A stretch of 64,000 nt of DNA from Robiginitalea marina (GCF_024006985.1 NZ_JAMXIB010000005.1:124001-188000); one strand, 5' to 3'; shown: positions 16,990-26,977, counted from the first letter of the stretch. Numbers and translations are program-made. The notes: generated by a model not told the origin, from the letters alone.

Positions 16990-17853
16990 TTACCCGAGAT
17001 AGGTCTTCAGGATCTTGCTTCGGGAGGTATGCTTCAGCCTGCGGATGGCCTTTTCCTTGATCTGCCGCACCCGTTCCCGCGTAAGGTCAAAGGTTTCGCC
17101 GATCTCTTCCAGGGTCATGGAATGCTGCCCGGCCAACCCGAAATACAACCGGATCACATCCGCTTCCCTCGGGGTCAGGGTTTCCAGGGCACGTTCGATT
17201 TCCGTGCGCAGCGACTCGTGGAGCAGGTCCTTGTCGGGGTTTGGGGATTCCCCGCTGCGAAGCACATCGTAAAGGTTGGAATCTTCCCCGTCGATCAGGG
17301 GGGCATCCATGGAAACGTGGCGCCCTGAGTTTTTCAGCGACTGCTTTACATCTTCCACGGTCATGTCGAGCTCCTGGGCAATTTCTTCGGCCGAAGGCAC
17401 CCGCTCATGGGCCTGTTCCAAATAGGCGAAGGTTTTGTTGATCTTGTTGATGGAGCCAATCTTGTTCAGCGGCAGGCGCACGATACGCGACTGTTCCGCC
17501 AGGGCCTGCAGGATGGATTGCCGGATCCACCAAACGGCATAGGAAATGAATTTGAACCCGCGGGTTTCATCAAAGCGCTGTGCGGCCTTAATGAGTCCCA
17601 GGTTCCCCTCGTTGATCAAATCGGGCAGGGTAAGCCCCTGGTTCTGGTACTGTTTGGCTACCGAAACCACAAAGCGGAGGTTGGCCTTGGTAAGTTTCTC
17701 CAAAGCTGCCTGGTCCCCGGCTTTGATCCGTTGGGCGAGTTCCACTTCCTCATCTGCAGTAATCAGGTCCACCTTGCCGATTTCCTGGAGGTATTTGTCC
17801 AGGGAAGCGGTTTCCCGGTTGGTTACCTGTTTGGTGATTTTTAACTGTCTCAT
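16990..17853 (-). CDS. rpoD: Primary RNA polymerase sigma factor RpoD/SigA
   Basis: Housekeeping sigma factor of 287 residues. Seen in order: region 1.2 ([20 protein letters not shown]), region 2 with the core-binding and -10 element segments ([20 protein letters not shown] then [17 protein letters not shown]), region 3, and region 4.2 ([20 protein letters not shown]). It lacks region 1.1 and the non-conserved insert, as is normal for this phylum, whose sigma factor reads TAnnTTTG promoters like those found in this window. It is followed by a terminator. Confidence 0.96.
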   Translation of the reverse strand: MRQLKITKQVTNRETASLDKYLQEIGKVDLITADEEVELAQRIKAGDQAALEKLTKANLRFVVSVAKQYQNQGLTLPDLINEGNLGLIKAAQRFDETRGFKFISYAVWWIRQSILQALAEQSRIVRLPLNKIGSINKINKTFAYLEQAHERVPSAEEIAQELDMTVEDVKQSLKNSGRHVSMDAPLIDGEDSNLYDVLRSGESPNPDKDLLHESLRTEIERALETLTPREADVIRLYFGLAGQHSMTLEEIGETFDLTRERVRQIKEKAIRRLKHTSRSKILKTYLG

Positions 17854-17971
17854 TGATTTCCTTTCCTCATGTTAAGTTATGGCAGTTTGGGCACTGCCTT
17901 TAGTTATACGTAGTATTTGGGGAAAAGTTACAAGGGGGTTAAAAAAACGCTCCCTTTTGGTTAAAATGCAT

Positions 17972-17998
17972 AAAAAAACCCCTGAAACAGGGGTTTTT
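17972..17998 (-). terminator. Terminator of pnp
   Basis: An 11-bp stem (AAAAACCCCTG / CAGGGGTTTTT, 3-base loop) ending in a T-run on the minus strand, about 20 bases after the pnp stop. It is symmetric enough to work in either direction. Confidence 0.9.
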
Positions 17999-18017
17999 CC
18001 TACAAAATATAGAGAAA

Positions 18018-20258
18018 TTAGTCACGATCACGCCGAGGAGGCCTACGGTCGCGGTCACGTCCCCGGTCGCGGTCGCGGTCGCGACCCCGGCCATTGCCGT
18101 CATCCCTCCTTCTCGGCGGGCGTTCCACATAACCTTCCGGTTTTGGGATCAGCGCCCTGCGGGAGACTTTGTCTTTCTTGGTGCGCGGGTCCACCCCGAT
18201 GTATTTCACCTCGAACACTTCGCCCATCTTGACCACATCGGTCACCTGGTCGGTGCGTTCCCAGGCCAGCTCTGAAATATGGAGCAGTACCTCGTTTCCG
18301 GGAGCATCCAGGTATTCCACCACGGCCCCGAATTCCAGGATTTTGATCACCTTGACTTCATAGATGTTCCCTTCCTCCGGCTTGAAGGTAATGGAATCGA
18401 TCTTGCGCAGGACCTTGTCGATCCCTTCCTGGTCGGTACCGAGGATTTCCACGATGCCTTCCCCGGTTATCGGGTCCTCATTGATGACAATGGTGGTTTT
18501 GGTCTCCTTCTGGAGTTCCTGGATCACTTTGCCGCCAGGCCCGATCAGCGCCCCGATAAATTCGTTCGGGATCACGGCGTTCACCATTTTCGGCGCGTGC
18601 GGTTTTACATCCGGGTTCGGCGCCGGGATGGTCTCGGTCAGTTTTCCGAGGATATGCAACCTCCCCGCGCGGGCTTGTTGCAGGGCTTTTACCAGGATTT
18701 CGTAAGACAGGCCCTTTACCTTGATGTCCATCTGGCAGGCGGTAATCCCGTCTGCAGTGCCCGTTACCTTGAAATCCATATCGCCCAGGTGGTCTTCATC
18801 CCCCAGGATATCGGACAGCACGGCGAATTTGCCGGTCCCGGTGTCGGTGATCAGCCCCATGGCGATCCCGGAAACCGGTTTTTTCAGGGTTACCCCGGCA
18901 TCCATCAGCGCCATGGTCCCGGCGCAAACCGTGGCCATGGAAGAAGACCCGTTGCTCTCCAACACTTCCGAAACCACCCTGATGGTGTAGGGCCAGTCAC
19001 TGGGGATCATCCGTTTCAGGGCGCGTTGCGCCAGGTTCCCGTGGCCGATTTCCCTGCGGGAGGTACCCCGGATGGGGCGTGCCTCCCCGGTGGAAAAGGG
19101 CGGGAAGTTATAATGGAGGTAAAACGTTTCCTCCCCTTCAAAGGAGGGCATGTCGATGATGTTGGCTTCCCTGGAGGTGCCCAGGGTTACCGTGGCCAGG
19201 GCCTGGGTTTCCCCACGGGTAAAAATGGCCGAGCCATGGGTGGAGGGGAGGTATTCCACCTCGCACCAGATCGGGCGGATCTCATCGGTCTTCCGGCCGT
19301 CCAGGCGCAATCCTTCATCCAGGATCAGGTTGCGAACAGCGTCTTTTTCTGCCTTGTAGTAATAGGATTTGATCAGGTCTGACTTTTCTGCCAGTTCTTC
19401 TTCCCCGAAGGACGCGAGGATTTCCTCTTTCAGTGCGGCAAAGGCTTCACTGCGTTCCTGTTTGGAGGAACCTGCCCGGGCAATGGCGTACACTTTGTCG
19501 TAGGCCATGTCTCGCACTTGTTGTTCCAGTTCCCCATCGGACGGGGCAGTTTCGTATTCCCGAACCGGCTTGCGGCCCACCGCATCGGCAAGGCGGTTCT
19601 GGGCAGCGATCTGGTCCTTGATGGCGTCATGGGCAAAACGGATGGCATCGGCCATTTCTTCCTCGGAAATCTCGCCCATTTCCCCTTCAACCATCATCAC
19701 GGAGTCTGCTGAGGCCCCCACGACCATGTCGATATCGGATTCCCCCAGCTGGCTGCGGGTTGGGTTGATGATGAATTCCCCGTCGACCCGTCCTACGCGT
19801 ACCTCCGAAATGGGGCACTCAAAAGGGAAGTCAGACAGCTGGATGGCCGCTGAGGCCGCCAGGCCTGCCATAGCATCGGGCATAACATTTTCGTCGTGAG
19901 ACATCAGCTGAATCATCACCTGGGTCTCGCAATGGTAGTCCTTGGGGAAAAGCGGACGCAGCACCCGGTCTACCAGCCTCATAGTCAGCACCTCCCCGTC
20001 ACTGGGGCGCGCTTCCCTTTTGAAGAACCCTCCGGGATAACGCCCCGAAGCGGCAAATTTCTCACGATAATCCACCGTGAGGGGCAGGAAATCCACGTCG
20101 CTGGCCTTGTAGTTGGAAACCACAGTGCACAGCAGCATGCATTTGCCCGATTGGACCACTACGGAACCATGGGCTTGTTTTGCCAGTTTACCCGTTTCGA
20201 TAGAAATCTGCCTACCGTCACCGAGGTCGATGACCTCTTTAAAAGTCTTTGGAATCAT
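18018..20258 (-). CDS. pnp: Polyribonucleotide nucleotidyltransferase (PNPase)
   Basis: Trimeric 3'-5' phosphorolytic exoribonuclease (746 residues) for mRNA decay and RNA quality control. Seen in order: first RNase PH domain (about 10-225), helical linker, second RNase PH domain (about 320-545), KH domain with [12 protein letters not shown], and S1 domain ([17 protein letters not shown]). The tail after about residue 705 is a run of Arg-Asp dipeptides ([16 protein letters not shown]), an extra low-complexity RNA-binding-like extension. It lies downstream of rpsO, the common rpsO-pnp order, with a terminator between them. Confidence 0.97.
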   Translation of the reverse strand: MIPKTFKEVIDLGDGRQISIETGKLAKQAHGSVVVQSGKCMLLCTVVSNYKASDVDFLPLTVDYREKFAASGRYPGGFFKREARPSDGEVLTMRLVDRVLRPLFPKDYHCETQVMIQLMSHDENVMPDAMAGLAASAAIQLSDFPFECPISEVRVGRVDGEFIINPTRSQLGESDIDMVVGASADSVMMVEGEMGEISEEEMADAIRFAHDAIKDQIAAQNRLADAVGRKPVREYETAPSDGELEQQVRDMAYDKVYAIARAGSSKQERSEAFAALKEEILASFGEEELAEKSDLIKSYYYKAEKDAVRNLILDEGLRLDGRKTDEIRPIWCEVEYLPSTHGSAIFTRGETQALATVTLGTSREANIIDMPSFEGEETFYLHYNFPPFSTGEARPIRGTSRREIGHGNLAQRALKRMIPSDWPYTIRVVSEVLESNGSSSMATVCAGTMALMDAGVTLKKPVSGIAMGLITDTGTGKFAVLSDILGDEDHLGDMDFKVTGTADGITACQMDIKVKGLSYEILVKALQQARAGRLHILGKLTETIPAPNPDVKPHAPKMVNAVIPNEFIGALIGPGGKVIQELQKETKTTIVINEDPITGEGIVEILGTDQEGIDKVLRKIDSITFKPEEGNIYEVKVIKILEFGAVVEYLDAPGNEVLLHISELAWERTDQVTDVVKMGEVFEVKYIGVDPRTKKDKVSRRALIPKPEGYVERPPRRRDDGNGRGRDRDRDRGRDRDRRPPRRDRD

Positions 20259-20430
20259 ACAATGGAATTAAAACCTGCCAGGGGCAGGGGATTAAACAAT
20301 GGCCGGCCGCCCGGTCGGGCGGTCTGGGTTGTGTTGTTGTGCAGGTCGACCAATGAAAAACCGGAAGTGAGCTTTTTATGTTGCCCTGCCGGGGCAGGGG
20401 CTTTTGGGTGGCCCGGCAGGGCCGGGCTAT

Positions 20431-20458
20431 ATAAAAACAGGGGAGCCGAGCTCCCCTG
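20431..20458 (-). terminator. Terminator of rpsO
   Basis: A 9-bp stem (CAGGGGAGC / GCTCCCCTG, loop CGA or TCG by strand) followed on the minus strand by TTTTTATAT, directly after the rpsO stop. Confidence 0.85.
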
Positions 20459-20464
20459 AATCCA

Positions 20465-20734
20465 TTACTTTCTGATATTGAGTTCTTTAATCAGGCTACG
20501 ATATTTTTCGATATCCTTCTTTTTCAGGTAATCGAGCAGGCTGCGCCGCTTTCCTACCAGCTTTACCAGGGAACGCTCCGTGTTGTAATCTTTGTGATTA
20601 TTTTTCAGGTGCCCGGTCAGGTGGTTGATCCTGTGGGTGAAGAGCGCAATCTGCCCTTCTGTGGACCCGGTGTTGGTTTCCGAGCCGCCGTGCTTCTTGA
20701 AGAGCTCGGTCTTGATTTCTTTGGTTAAATACAT
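20465..20734 (-). CDS. rpsO: 30S ribosomal protein S15
   Basis: A small-subunit ribosomal protein of 89 residues that binds 16S rRNA early in assembly. Seen: the family pattern GSTEGQIALFTHRINHLTGH and the C-terminal LVGKRRSLLDYLKKKDIEKY. Length is exactly that of the family. A promoter box lies 54 bases upstream, leaving a leader of about 50 bases with a small GGTTG/CAACC hairpin (20769-20783); S15 autoregulates its own leader in other bacteria, but no known S15 binding fold is claimed here. Confidence 0.97.
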   Translation of the reverse strand: MYLTKEIKTELFKKHGGSETNTGSTEGQIALFTHRINHLTGHLKNNHKDYNTERSLVKLVGKRRSLLDYLKKKDIEKYRSLIKELNIRK

Positions 20735-20788
20735 GCCAATATTGTTGTAAATGATTTTTATGTATCCGGTTGGTTTTCAACCAGGGCG

Positions 20789-20796
20789 CAAAGATA
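20789..20796 (-). promoter_or_regulatory. TAnnTTTG promoter box for rpsO
   Basis: TATCTTTG on the minus strand, 54 bases before the rpsO ATG. Confidence 0.6.
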
Positions 20797-20924
20797 AGAA
20801 TTATTTTCCCATTTAATACCAGCCGATAAATTTATTCCTCAAAGCAGGGCGGCGAACCATTAAATGAAACCCTGCCGGGCTCAGGCAGCGCAAATCCGTT
20901 CCCCGGTACCTTTCGGGTTCCCGT

Positions 20925-21785
20925 CTATTTCCGCAGGGGCTGGTTCTGGATCAGGTCCAGATAGAGGTTGATTTTCTTTTTCAATTCGCTCCGGTGGACT
21001 ATAAAATCGAGGAACCCGTGTTCCAGCACGAATTCCGAGGTCTGGAAGTCGGGCGGAAGGTCCTTTCCCGTGGCTTCCTTTACCACCCGGGGGCCTGCAA
21101 ACCCGATCAGGGCACCTGGTTCGGCGATGTTGATGTCCCCCAGCATGGCGTAGGACGCGGTGGTCCCCCCGGTGGTGGGGTCGGTGCAAAGGGAGATATA
21201 GGGTAGTTTGGCCTCTGCCAGCTGGGCCAGCTTCGCTGAGGTTTTAGCCAGTTGCATCAGCGAAAGGGCCGCTTCCATCATGCGTGCCCCCCCCGATTTG
21301 GAGATCATCACAAAGGGGAGTTTCTTGCTGATGGCGTAATCGATGGCCCGGGCGATTTTTTCCCCGACCACGCTTCCCATGGACCCGCCGATAAAGGCGA
21401 AATCCATGCAGGCGATCACCACGTCTTTTCCCATGGAAGGGCCTACGGCCGTGCGAACGGCATCTTTAAGCCCGGTCTTTTTCTCCGCCTCTTTCAGCCG
21501 GTCGGTGTATTTCTTGGTGTCTGTAAACTTAAGGGGGTCCCGGGAAGTAAGGTTCGGGTCCAGTTCCCTGAACTGGTTTTCGTCGAAGAGGATCTGGAAA
21601 TATTCCTTGCTCCCAATGCGCACGTGGTAATCGTCTTCAGGGCTCACCCAGTAGTTCCTGGCCAGTTCCTCGGACTCCACGATTTTTCCCGTGGGAGACT
21701 TGTACCATAATCCTTTCGGGGTGTCCTTTTTCTGATCGGTAGCGGTCTGGATTCCCTTCTCTTTTCTCTTGAACCAGGAAGACAT
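20925..21785 (-). CDS. accD: Acetyl-CoA carboxylase carboxyltransferase subunit beta, without zinc-ribbon cysteines
   Basis: Beta subunit of the carboxyltransferase that forms malonyl-CoA for fatty acid synthesis (286 residues). The crotonase-like carboxyltransferase domain is complete, including [20 protein letters not shown] and [18 protein letters not shown]. In most bacteria an N-terminal C-x2-C-x15-C-x2-C zinc ribbon binds metal and RNA. Here the equivalent positions read KSPTG and VSPEDD, with Ser or Asp in place of Cys (S30, S48, D51). ATG 21785 is preferred to the longer frame because it matches the usual short N-terminus. It lies 36 bases after fba and is likely co-transcribed. Confidence 0.94.
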   Translation of the reverse strand: MSSWFKRKEKGIQTATDQKKDTPKGLWYKSPTGKIVESEELARNYWVSPEDDYHVRIGSKEYFQILFDENQFRELDPNLTSRDPLKFTDTKKYTDRLKEAEKKTGLKDAVRTAVGPSMGKDVVIACMDFAFIGGSMGSVVGEKIARAIDYAISKKLPFVMISKSGGARMMEAALSLMQLAKTSAKLAQLAEAKLPYISLCTDPTTGGTTASYAMLGDINIAEPGALIGFAGPRVVKEATGKDLPPDFQTSEFVLEHGFLDFIVHRSELKKKINLYLDLIQNQPLRK

Positions 21786-21821
21786 ACTGTTGGGGTTAGG
21801 ATTATTCAAAACAGTGGGGGG

Positions 21822-22889
21822 CTATAACGTGTTCACGTTGTTGAGGTCCTCGAAGGCCTTTGTAAGCCGTTGGATAAAGGTTTTTTCGCCTTCCCGGAGC
21901 CATACGCGCGGGTCGTAGTGTTTTTTGTTGGGCTGGTCGTCCCCTTCCGGGTTCCCGATCTGGGACTGCAGGTAAGGCCCCTTCTTCTGGACATAATCCC
22001 GAACCCCTTCCATAAAGGCGTATTGCAGGTCGGTATCGATATTCATCTTGATGACGCCATAACCGATGGCTTCCCGTATTTCCTCTACGGTGGAACCCGA
22101 CCCGCCGTGGAAGACAAAATCAATGGGGTTTTCCCCCAAACCGAATTTCCCCCTGACGAATTCCTGGGAGTTTTTGAGGATTTTCGGGGTGAGCTTCACA
22201 TTCCCCGGCTTGTACACCCCGTGGACGTTCCCGAAGGCCGCAGCAATGGTAAACCGATGGCTCACCTTGGAGAGTTCCTCATAGGCATAGGCCACTTCCT
22301 CCGGCTGGGTATACAGGCGGGAGTCATCGACATCGGTATTATCAACCCCGTCTTCTTCGCCCCCGGTAATGCCCAGTTCGATCTCCAGGGTCATCCCCAT
22401 GCGGTGCATCCGCTCCATATACTGTTTGCAGATTTCGATGTTTTCTTCCAGGGGTTCTTCGGAAAGGTCGATCATATGCGAGCTGAACAGCGATTTCCCG
22501 TGTTCCCGGTAATGGGCTTCGCTGGCTTCGAGCAGGCCGTCGATCCAGGGGAGGAGTTTCTTGGCGCAGTGGTCGGTATGCAGGATGACGGTGGCCCCAT
22601 AGGCGGCAGCCAGCTGGTGGACGTGTTTGGCCCCTGCGATGGCCCCGGCAATGGCCGCCTGCTGTCCTTCGTTGGAAAGGCCCTTGCCCGCGTTAAAATG
22701 AGCCCCCCCATTGGAGAATTGCACGATCACGGGCGCCCTCAGGGAAGCAGCAGTTTCCAGGACGGCATTTATGCTGTTTGAACCGATTACATTAACTGCC
22801 GGCAGGGCGTAACCGTGTTGTTTGGCATGCCTGAAGATTTCCTGTACTTCATCCGCGGTGGCAACCCCCGGTTTGATTGAATGGGCCAT
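21822..22889 (-). CDS. fba: Class II fructose-bisphosphate aldolase
   Basis: Zinc-dependent glycolytic and gluconeogenic aldolase (355 residues). Seen: the VIVQFSNGGAHFNAGKG substrate loop, metal-site segment LHTDHCAKKLLPWIDGL, and VFHGGSGSTVEEI near the phosphate site, all of the E. coli FbaA type. Length matches that subgroup. A promoter box lies 35 bases upstream; accD follows on the same strand. Confidence 0.96.
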   Translation of the reverse strand: MAHSIKPGVATADEVQEIFRHAKQHGYALPAVNVIGSNSINAVLETAASLRAPVIVQFSNGGAHFNAGKGLSNEGQQAAIAGAIAGAKHVHQLAAAYGATVILHTDHCAKKLLPWIDGLLEASEAHYREHGKSLFSSHMIDLSEEPLEENIEICKQYMERMHRMGMTLEIELGITGGEEDGVDNTDVDDSRLYTQPEEVAYAYEELSKVSHRFTIAAAFGNVHGVYKPGNVKLTPKILKNSQEFVRGKFGLGENPIDFVFHGGSGSTVEEIREAIGYGVIKMNIDTDLQYAFMEGVRDYVQKKGPYLQSQIGNPEGDDQPNKKHYDPRVWLREGEKTFIQRLTKAFEDLNNVNTL

Positions 22890-22924
22890 AGGTTCGATGG
22901 TGTTGAGTTGTTGAATGGTTGTGG

Positions 22925-22932
22925 CAAAAGTA
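22925..22932 (-). promoter_or_regulatory. TAnnTTTG promoter box for fba-accD
   Basis: TACTTTTG on the minus strand, 35 bases before the fba ATG. Confidence 0.55.
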
Positions 22933-22946
22933 ATAAATAATCCCCG

Positions 22947-25532
22947 TTAAAACGGATAATTTATCCCGATCTGCAACACGGAATTGGCGAAATTGTAGTC
23001 GCGGAACCATCTTTCCCCGGGGATTTCCGCGGGGTTGTAAGTCTTGAATCCGAGGTCGGCCCGGAAGACGAAAAAGGAGAAATCATACCTAAGCCCAAAC
23101 CCTGTCCCAAGGGCGATGTCCTCCAGGGAACGGAACCCCTGGAAGATGGCGTCGGGGTCGGTTTCCCGGTCCCAGACGTTCCAGATATTGCCCACATCGG
23201 CAAAGAGGGCGCCCCTGAGGTCCCCGAAGAGGGGGAACCGGTGCTCCAGGTTGAAGGCGAGCTTGAAGTTGGCCTCGTTGAAGTCATTTATGTTCCGCGT
23301 ACTCCCCGGCCCGAGGGAATACGGGAACCAGGCCCGGTTGTCGTTGGCCCCACCGGCAAAATAGCTTCGCACAAAGGGGATGTTGTCGGCATTTCCATAG
23401 GGTACGGCAATCCCCACGAAGGACCGGAAGGCGAGCACATTCGAGCCGGGCAGCTGCCAGTGCTTGATGTATTCCAGTTCGGTCTTGACATACTGGGAAT
23501 AGGGCACCCCGAACACCAACCCCTGCCCGCGCTCATTTTCGATGAAAGGGATGACGCGGGATGCCAGGGAAAGGAGGTTGCCTGCACTTTCGAGCCTCCA
23601 GCGAAACTGGTGGAAATTGTTGTCATTGATGTTTTCCTTGTTGTTTTCAACAAAGGTGTAGTTGGTGGCAAAGATCAGGTCGTTTTCAGTGAGCCGCTGC
23701 CTGCGCTCCTCGATCCGGAATACCTGGGTAAAGGTATCGGAATCCCCGGGGACGAGCCCCCCGGTGAGCACGGCTTCGGTAAACCCGGTTGTCCCCTCGG
23801 GAATGATCAGGCGCAACGGGTCGTCCGGGTTGTCCGTGGGCTGGAAGAACTCCTGCAGGGCCGGGTCGTCCTGGAAGGGGTCCGCCTGCTCGTCAAGCTG
23901 CTCGTAAGAGCTCTGGTATACGTTGTAATACCGGTCAGGGTTCAGGTTCCTGACAAACTGCACATTGAGTAGTTCCAGGATGTTCCTGGAAAAATCGTTA
24001 GGCGTCCAGTTATAGGATAGGATGGAGTTGAAGGTTTGTTTGTCGAGCCCGATGTTTTTCTGGAAGCTCGTCCCCAGGGAAACCCTTGTTTGGGGGAGCA
24101 TATAATTTGGGATAATCTTCTGGTCATTTACAAAAGGAAGGCCCCAAATCCGGGGAAAGGTCAGGTTGATGTCGGCGGTGATTTCAGTGAAGAAATCCTC
24201 CGGAAGCGATTCATCGCTCAACAGGCCGAAAGTCCCCCGGCCCGAAAGGCTCAGGGTTTCCGCCCCCCCGAACACGTTCCGGGTAATGAGGGAGGCCCCC
24301 AGGCCGATCCCTATGCGTTGGATGTTCGAGTGGGTCACGTCGAAGTCGAGGTTCAGGGAGTTGCTCGGCCTCGGGGAGAGGTAGATGTTCGATACCAACT
24401 GGTCTTCCCCTGTTTCCACCAGCTGGATGTTCGGGTACCTGAAGGTGTTCAGGTTGTTGATTTGCCGGTAGGTCCTGATGCGGTCGAGGTCCCGGTAGAC
24501 GTTGCCTTTCCTCAGGAAGACGGCATCCGTCAGGGCCTTGGGTTTGTAGTCCAGGGTTCCCCTGTAAAAAATGGTGAAGTCCTCATAGGAAAGTTTTTCC
24601 AGTTCTTCCGGGGGGGTGCCCGGGGTAATCCCGGCAAAGATGTTCACCGAATCGAGGCGGTGTACCCTGTAGGGGCGGTCCTGCTCCCCCTCAGCCCGGC
24701 TGCGCGGGTTGTCGATGTTGAGTTCCACGTCCATCAGCTGGTCGTCGTGGGAGGGGAGGGTATCGCGGAGGATGTCGTAGGTGATGGAGCTTTCCTGGAA
24801 ATTCCAGATCCCCGAATTCCGGAAGAGTTGAGTGAGACGTTCCCGCTCCCGGGTGAAGCGCTCCAGGTCGAACTGGTCGCCCTGGTGCACCAGGGATTCC
24901 TTGCGGTGAAGCCGTAAGATCGAGTCGATTTCAGGGGAGGCGATCTCGAAGGTGAGCGTGTCGATGAGGTAGGGCTCACCCAGCTCCAGGGAATAGCGTA
25001 CTGTGGCCCGCTGGTTCCCGGTGGAATCGAAGTGGTAGGTTCCGGTGTTGTTGAAATATCCCTTGGTTTTGTAATAGGCCTGCAGCCGCTCCAGGGTTTT
25101 TTCCGTCCGGGCGCTGTCGATGACCACCGGGGCTTCCCCGGCTTTTTTCAACCAATTGCTAAGCCCAGCCACCAGGAAGGATTCGCCCAACCGGCTTACC
25201 TGCTTGTCAGACAGGAGGGCTTCCAGGCGCTCGTACCGGCCTTCTTTGCGATACAACCAGGCCTGGTAGGAGGAATCCGGATTGGGTTTGGCCAGGTTGT
25301 AGAGGTGGAGTTTCAGGGGGATGCCGAGCAATTTGCTGTTGGGCTTTTGGGCCACCAGGCTGTTGACCGTTTCATCCGAAACTTTTGCACTGTCGGCAAT
25401 CACCTCGAAATCGGTCAGCAACAGCTCGTCCGGTTCCACCCGTTTCAGCACGTTGCAGGAGAAAAAACTGAGCCCCACCAGGATTAATCCTATTTTTGCG
25501 GGGAGTTGCAAAACGTGCCTTCGGGCCTTCAT
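22947..25532 (-). CDS. tamL: TamL-type BamA/TamA-family outer membrane lipoprotein
   Basis: An 861-residue Omp85-superfamily protein. The N-terminus has a lipoprotein signal ending LSFFSC, which marks TamL, the lipidated TamA relative of Bacteroidota. POTRA-like repeats occupy roughly residues 40-400 (for example GYFNNTGTYHFDS and GEPYLIDTLTFEI), and the rest is a beta-barrel ending in FANSVLQIGINYPF with a C-terminal aromatic. It likely helps insert or assemble outer membrane proteins, with a TamB partner elsewhere. ATG 25532 is used since the upstream codon at 25541 is TTG; the promoter box ends only 6 bases before it. Confidence 0.88.
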   Translation of the reverse strand: MKARRHVLQLPAKIGLILVGLSFFSCNVLKRVEPDELLLTDFEVIADSAKVSDETVNSLVAQKPNSKLLGIPLKLHLYNLAKPNPDSSYQAWLYRKEGRYERLEALLSDKQVSRLGESFLVAGLSNWLKKAGEAPVVIDSARTEKTLERLQAYYKTKGYFNNTGTYHFDSTGNQRATVRYSLELGEPYLIDTLTFEIASPEIDSILRLHRKESLVHQGDQFDLERFTRERERLTQLFRNSGIWNFQESSITYDILRDTLPSHDDQLMDVELNIDNPRSRAEGEQDRPYRVHRLDSVNIFAGITPGTPPEELEKLSYEDFTIFYRGTLDYKPKALTDAVFLRKGNVYRDLDRIRTYRQINNLNTFRYPNIQLVETGEDQLVSNIYLSPRPSNSLNLDFDVTHSNIQRIGIGLGASLITRNVFGGAETLSLSGRGTFGLLSDESLPEDFFTEITADINLTFPRIWGLPFVNDQKIIPNYMLPQTRVSLGTSFQKNIGLDKQTFNSILSYNWTPNDFSRNILELLNVQFVRNLNPDRYYNVYQSSYEQLDEQADPFQDDPALQEFFQPTDNPDDPLRLIIPEGTTGFTEAVLTGGLVPGDSDTFTQVFRIEERRQRLTENDLIFATNYTFVENNKENINDNNFHQFRWRLESAGNLLSLASRVIPFIENERGQGLVFGVPYSQYVKTELEYIKHWQLPGSNVLAFRSFVGIAVPYGNADNIPFVRSYFAGGANDNRAWFPYSLGPGSTRNINDFNEANFKLAFNLEHRFPLFGDLRGALFADVGNIWNVWDRETDPDAIFQGFRSLEDIALGTGFGLRYDFSFFVFRADLGFKTYNPAEIPGERWFRDYNFANSVLQIGINYPF

Positions 25533-25538
25533 AAGGCT

Positions 25539-25546
25539 CAAAATTA
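25539..25546 (-). promoter_or_regulatory. TAnnTTTG promoter box for tamL, almost at the start codon
   Basis: TAATTTTG on the minus strand with only 6 bases between the box and ATG 25532, so the transcript would be leaderless or nearly so. Confidence 0.55.
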
Positions 25547-25556
25547 CACTATTTGG

Positions 25557-26294
25557 ATGGTTGCTAAAAAAGATTTAAAATTTATAAAAAGCCTTCACCA
25601 AAAAAAAAACCGGGCCCGGCACGGGTTGTTCCTGGCGGAAGGGGTGAAGCTGGTTGGGGAACTCCTCGGTGCCGGGTTCGGGGTACACAGCCTTTACAGT
25701 ACCGACCCGGGCCCCCCCGGGATTCAGACAACCCCGATTTCCCCTGGAGAACTGAAAAAGGTAAGCACCCTAGTGCAACCCAATAAGGTACTGGGGGTCT
25801 TCGAAGTCCCGGAAGCCGCCCCGCCCCGGTTCAATGGATGGCTGCTGGCGCTCGACGGGGTCAGGGACCCCGGGAACCTGGGTACCATCATCAGGCTTTG
25901 CGACTGGTTCGGGGTCAGGGACCTGCTCTGTTCCCCCGATACGGTCGATTGCTATAACCCCAAGACCCTGATGGCTACCATGGGCTCCATCGCCAGGGTG
26001 CGGGTCCACTACCTGCCCCTTGAGGAGGTCCTTCCTGCCTGCGGGCTGCCCGTTTACGGGGCGAGCATGGAGGGAAATCCCCTTCCTGGGGCGTCCCTTC
26101 CCGCAGAAGGGGTCCTGGTGCTGGGCAGCGAATCGCATGGAGTCAGCGCTCCGGTACGGGCGTTACTCCGGGCCACCTTGGCTATTCCAACCTGGGGGGA
26201 TGCGGGCGCAGAAAGCCTGAACGTAGGCACCGCTGCGGGCATTTTCCTCTATGAAATCCGGAGGGGGACCCCCGGCCCGACTATTCAAAAGTAA
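25557..26294 (+). CDS. SpoU/TrmH-family RNA methyltransferase
   Basis: A 245-residue SPOUT-class enzyme that probably 2'-O-methylates tRNA or rRNA using SAM. Seen: N-terminal L30e-like substrate-binding part (LHQKKNRARHGLFLAEGVKL), then the trefoil-knot motifs LDGVRDPGNLGTIIRLCDWF, LVLGSESHGVS and SLNVGTAAGIFLYE. The target nucleotide cannot be told. It is divergent from tamL with 24 bases between starts, and its 3' end overlaps that of porT by 14 bases. Confidence 0.92.
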   Translation: MVAKKDLKFIKSLHQKKNRARHGLFLAEGVKLVGELLGAGFGVHSLYSTDPGPPGIQTTPISPGELKKVSTLVQPNKVLGVFEVPEAAPPRFNGWLLALDGVRDPGNLGTIIRLCDWFGVRDLLCSPDTVDCYNPKTLMATMGSIARVRVHYLPLEEVLPACGLPVYGASMEGNPLPGASLPAEGVLVLGSESHGVSAPVRALLRATLAIPTWGDAGAESLNVGTAAGIFLYEIRRGTPGPTIQK

Positions 26295-26973
26295 AGTTCA
26301 CGAAGATCCCGCGGGTTTTCATGGAGGCGATATTGCTGGTCCAGGGGCTTGCCGGATCCTCATCGCGGACGAGTTCATCGGTCAGGGCAAAAACCCCGCG
26401 GATGGAAGGGGAAAACTTAAAGTATTCCAGGTAGAAATCGATGCCGAAGCCCACTTCGTAATTGTAAACCTGCCGCTTCATACGGAAGGTGCCACTGCTG
26501 TTGTCATCCGGGGAATTTTCGTTGCTTCCCAGGTTCAGGGCCATCCCTGCGCCTCCGATGACATAGGGCTTCCAGTTCCCCAGCCGGCGGGCACTTACCT
26601 TCAGCAACAGGGGAAAGCTGATATAGGTGGAGCGGACTTCCCGAATGGCTTCGTTTTCCGTGGCGAATCCGGGGAACCCCAATTCCCTCCCGGTGTAGAA
26701 CAGGCCGGGTTCGAACCGCAGGTCCAGGAATTCGTTCAGCCGCAATTCCCCGATCAGGCCCACATTGAACCCAAAGGATTTGCTGACCAGCACGTCAGGG
26801 AGGTCGTTTTTGTATTCGAACTTGAAATCGTACTGGTTAAATCCCAGGAAGTAGCCCCAGTTCACCAGTTTCTGGTCTTCGGTTTGCAGGTTCAGGACAG
26901 GCTTTTCATTGAATTGGGCCACTGCGGAAGATGCCGCGGCCATGGCAATACAAAGCAACCAGAACTGTCTCAT
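26281..26973 (-). CDS. porT: T9SS/gliding-associated outer membrane protein PorT
   Basis: A 230-residue protein with a signal peptide (ending ASSAVAQ) and a small beta-barrel of the outer-membrane beta-barrel 2 class. Motifs such as WGYFLGFNQYDFKFEYKND and FEPGLFYTGREL, the position next to menG/ubiE, and the length all fit PorT (SprT), needed for type IX secretion in this phylum. It would lie in the outer membrane. It starts 4 bases after the menG stop and is probably co-transcribed with menG. Confidence 0.88.
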   Translation of the reverse strand: MRQFWLLCIAMAAASSAVAQFNEKPVLNLQTEDQKLVNWGYFLGFNQYDFKFEYKNDLPDVLVSKSFGFNVGLIGELRLNEFLDLRFEPGLFYTGRELGFPGFATENEAIREVRSTYISFPLLLKVSARRLGNWKPYVIGGAGMALNLGSNENSPDDNSSGTFRMKRQVYNYEVGFGIDFYLEYFKFSPSIRGVFALTDELVRDEDPASPWTSNIASMKTRGIFVNFTFE

Positions 26974-26977
26974 AGGC

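Noticed and set aside
16911-17060. 49-residue plus-strand ORF starting after the 13-base motif
   Set aside because: It has an attractive leader but runs into the antisense of rpoD, and two-thirds of it is just the complement of that gene. No family resemblance.
18279-19382. 367-codon ORF opposite pnp
   Set aside because: Antisense shadow of a certain PNPase gene.
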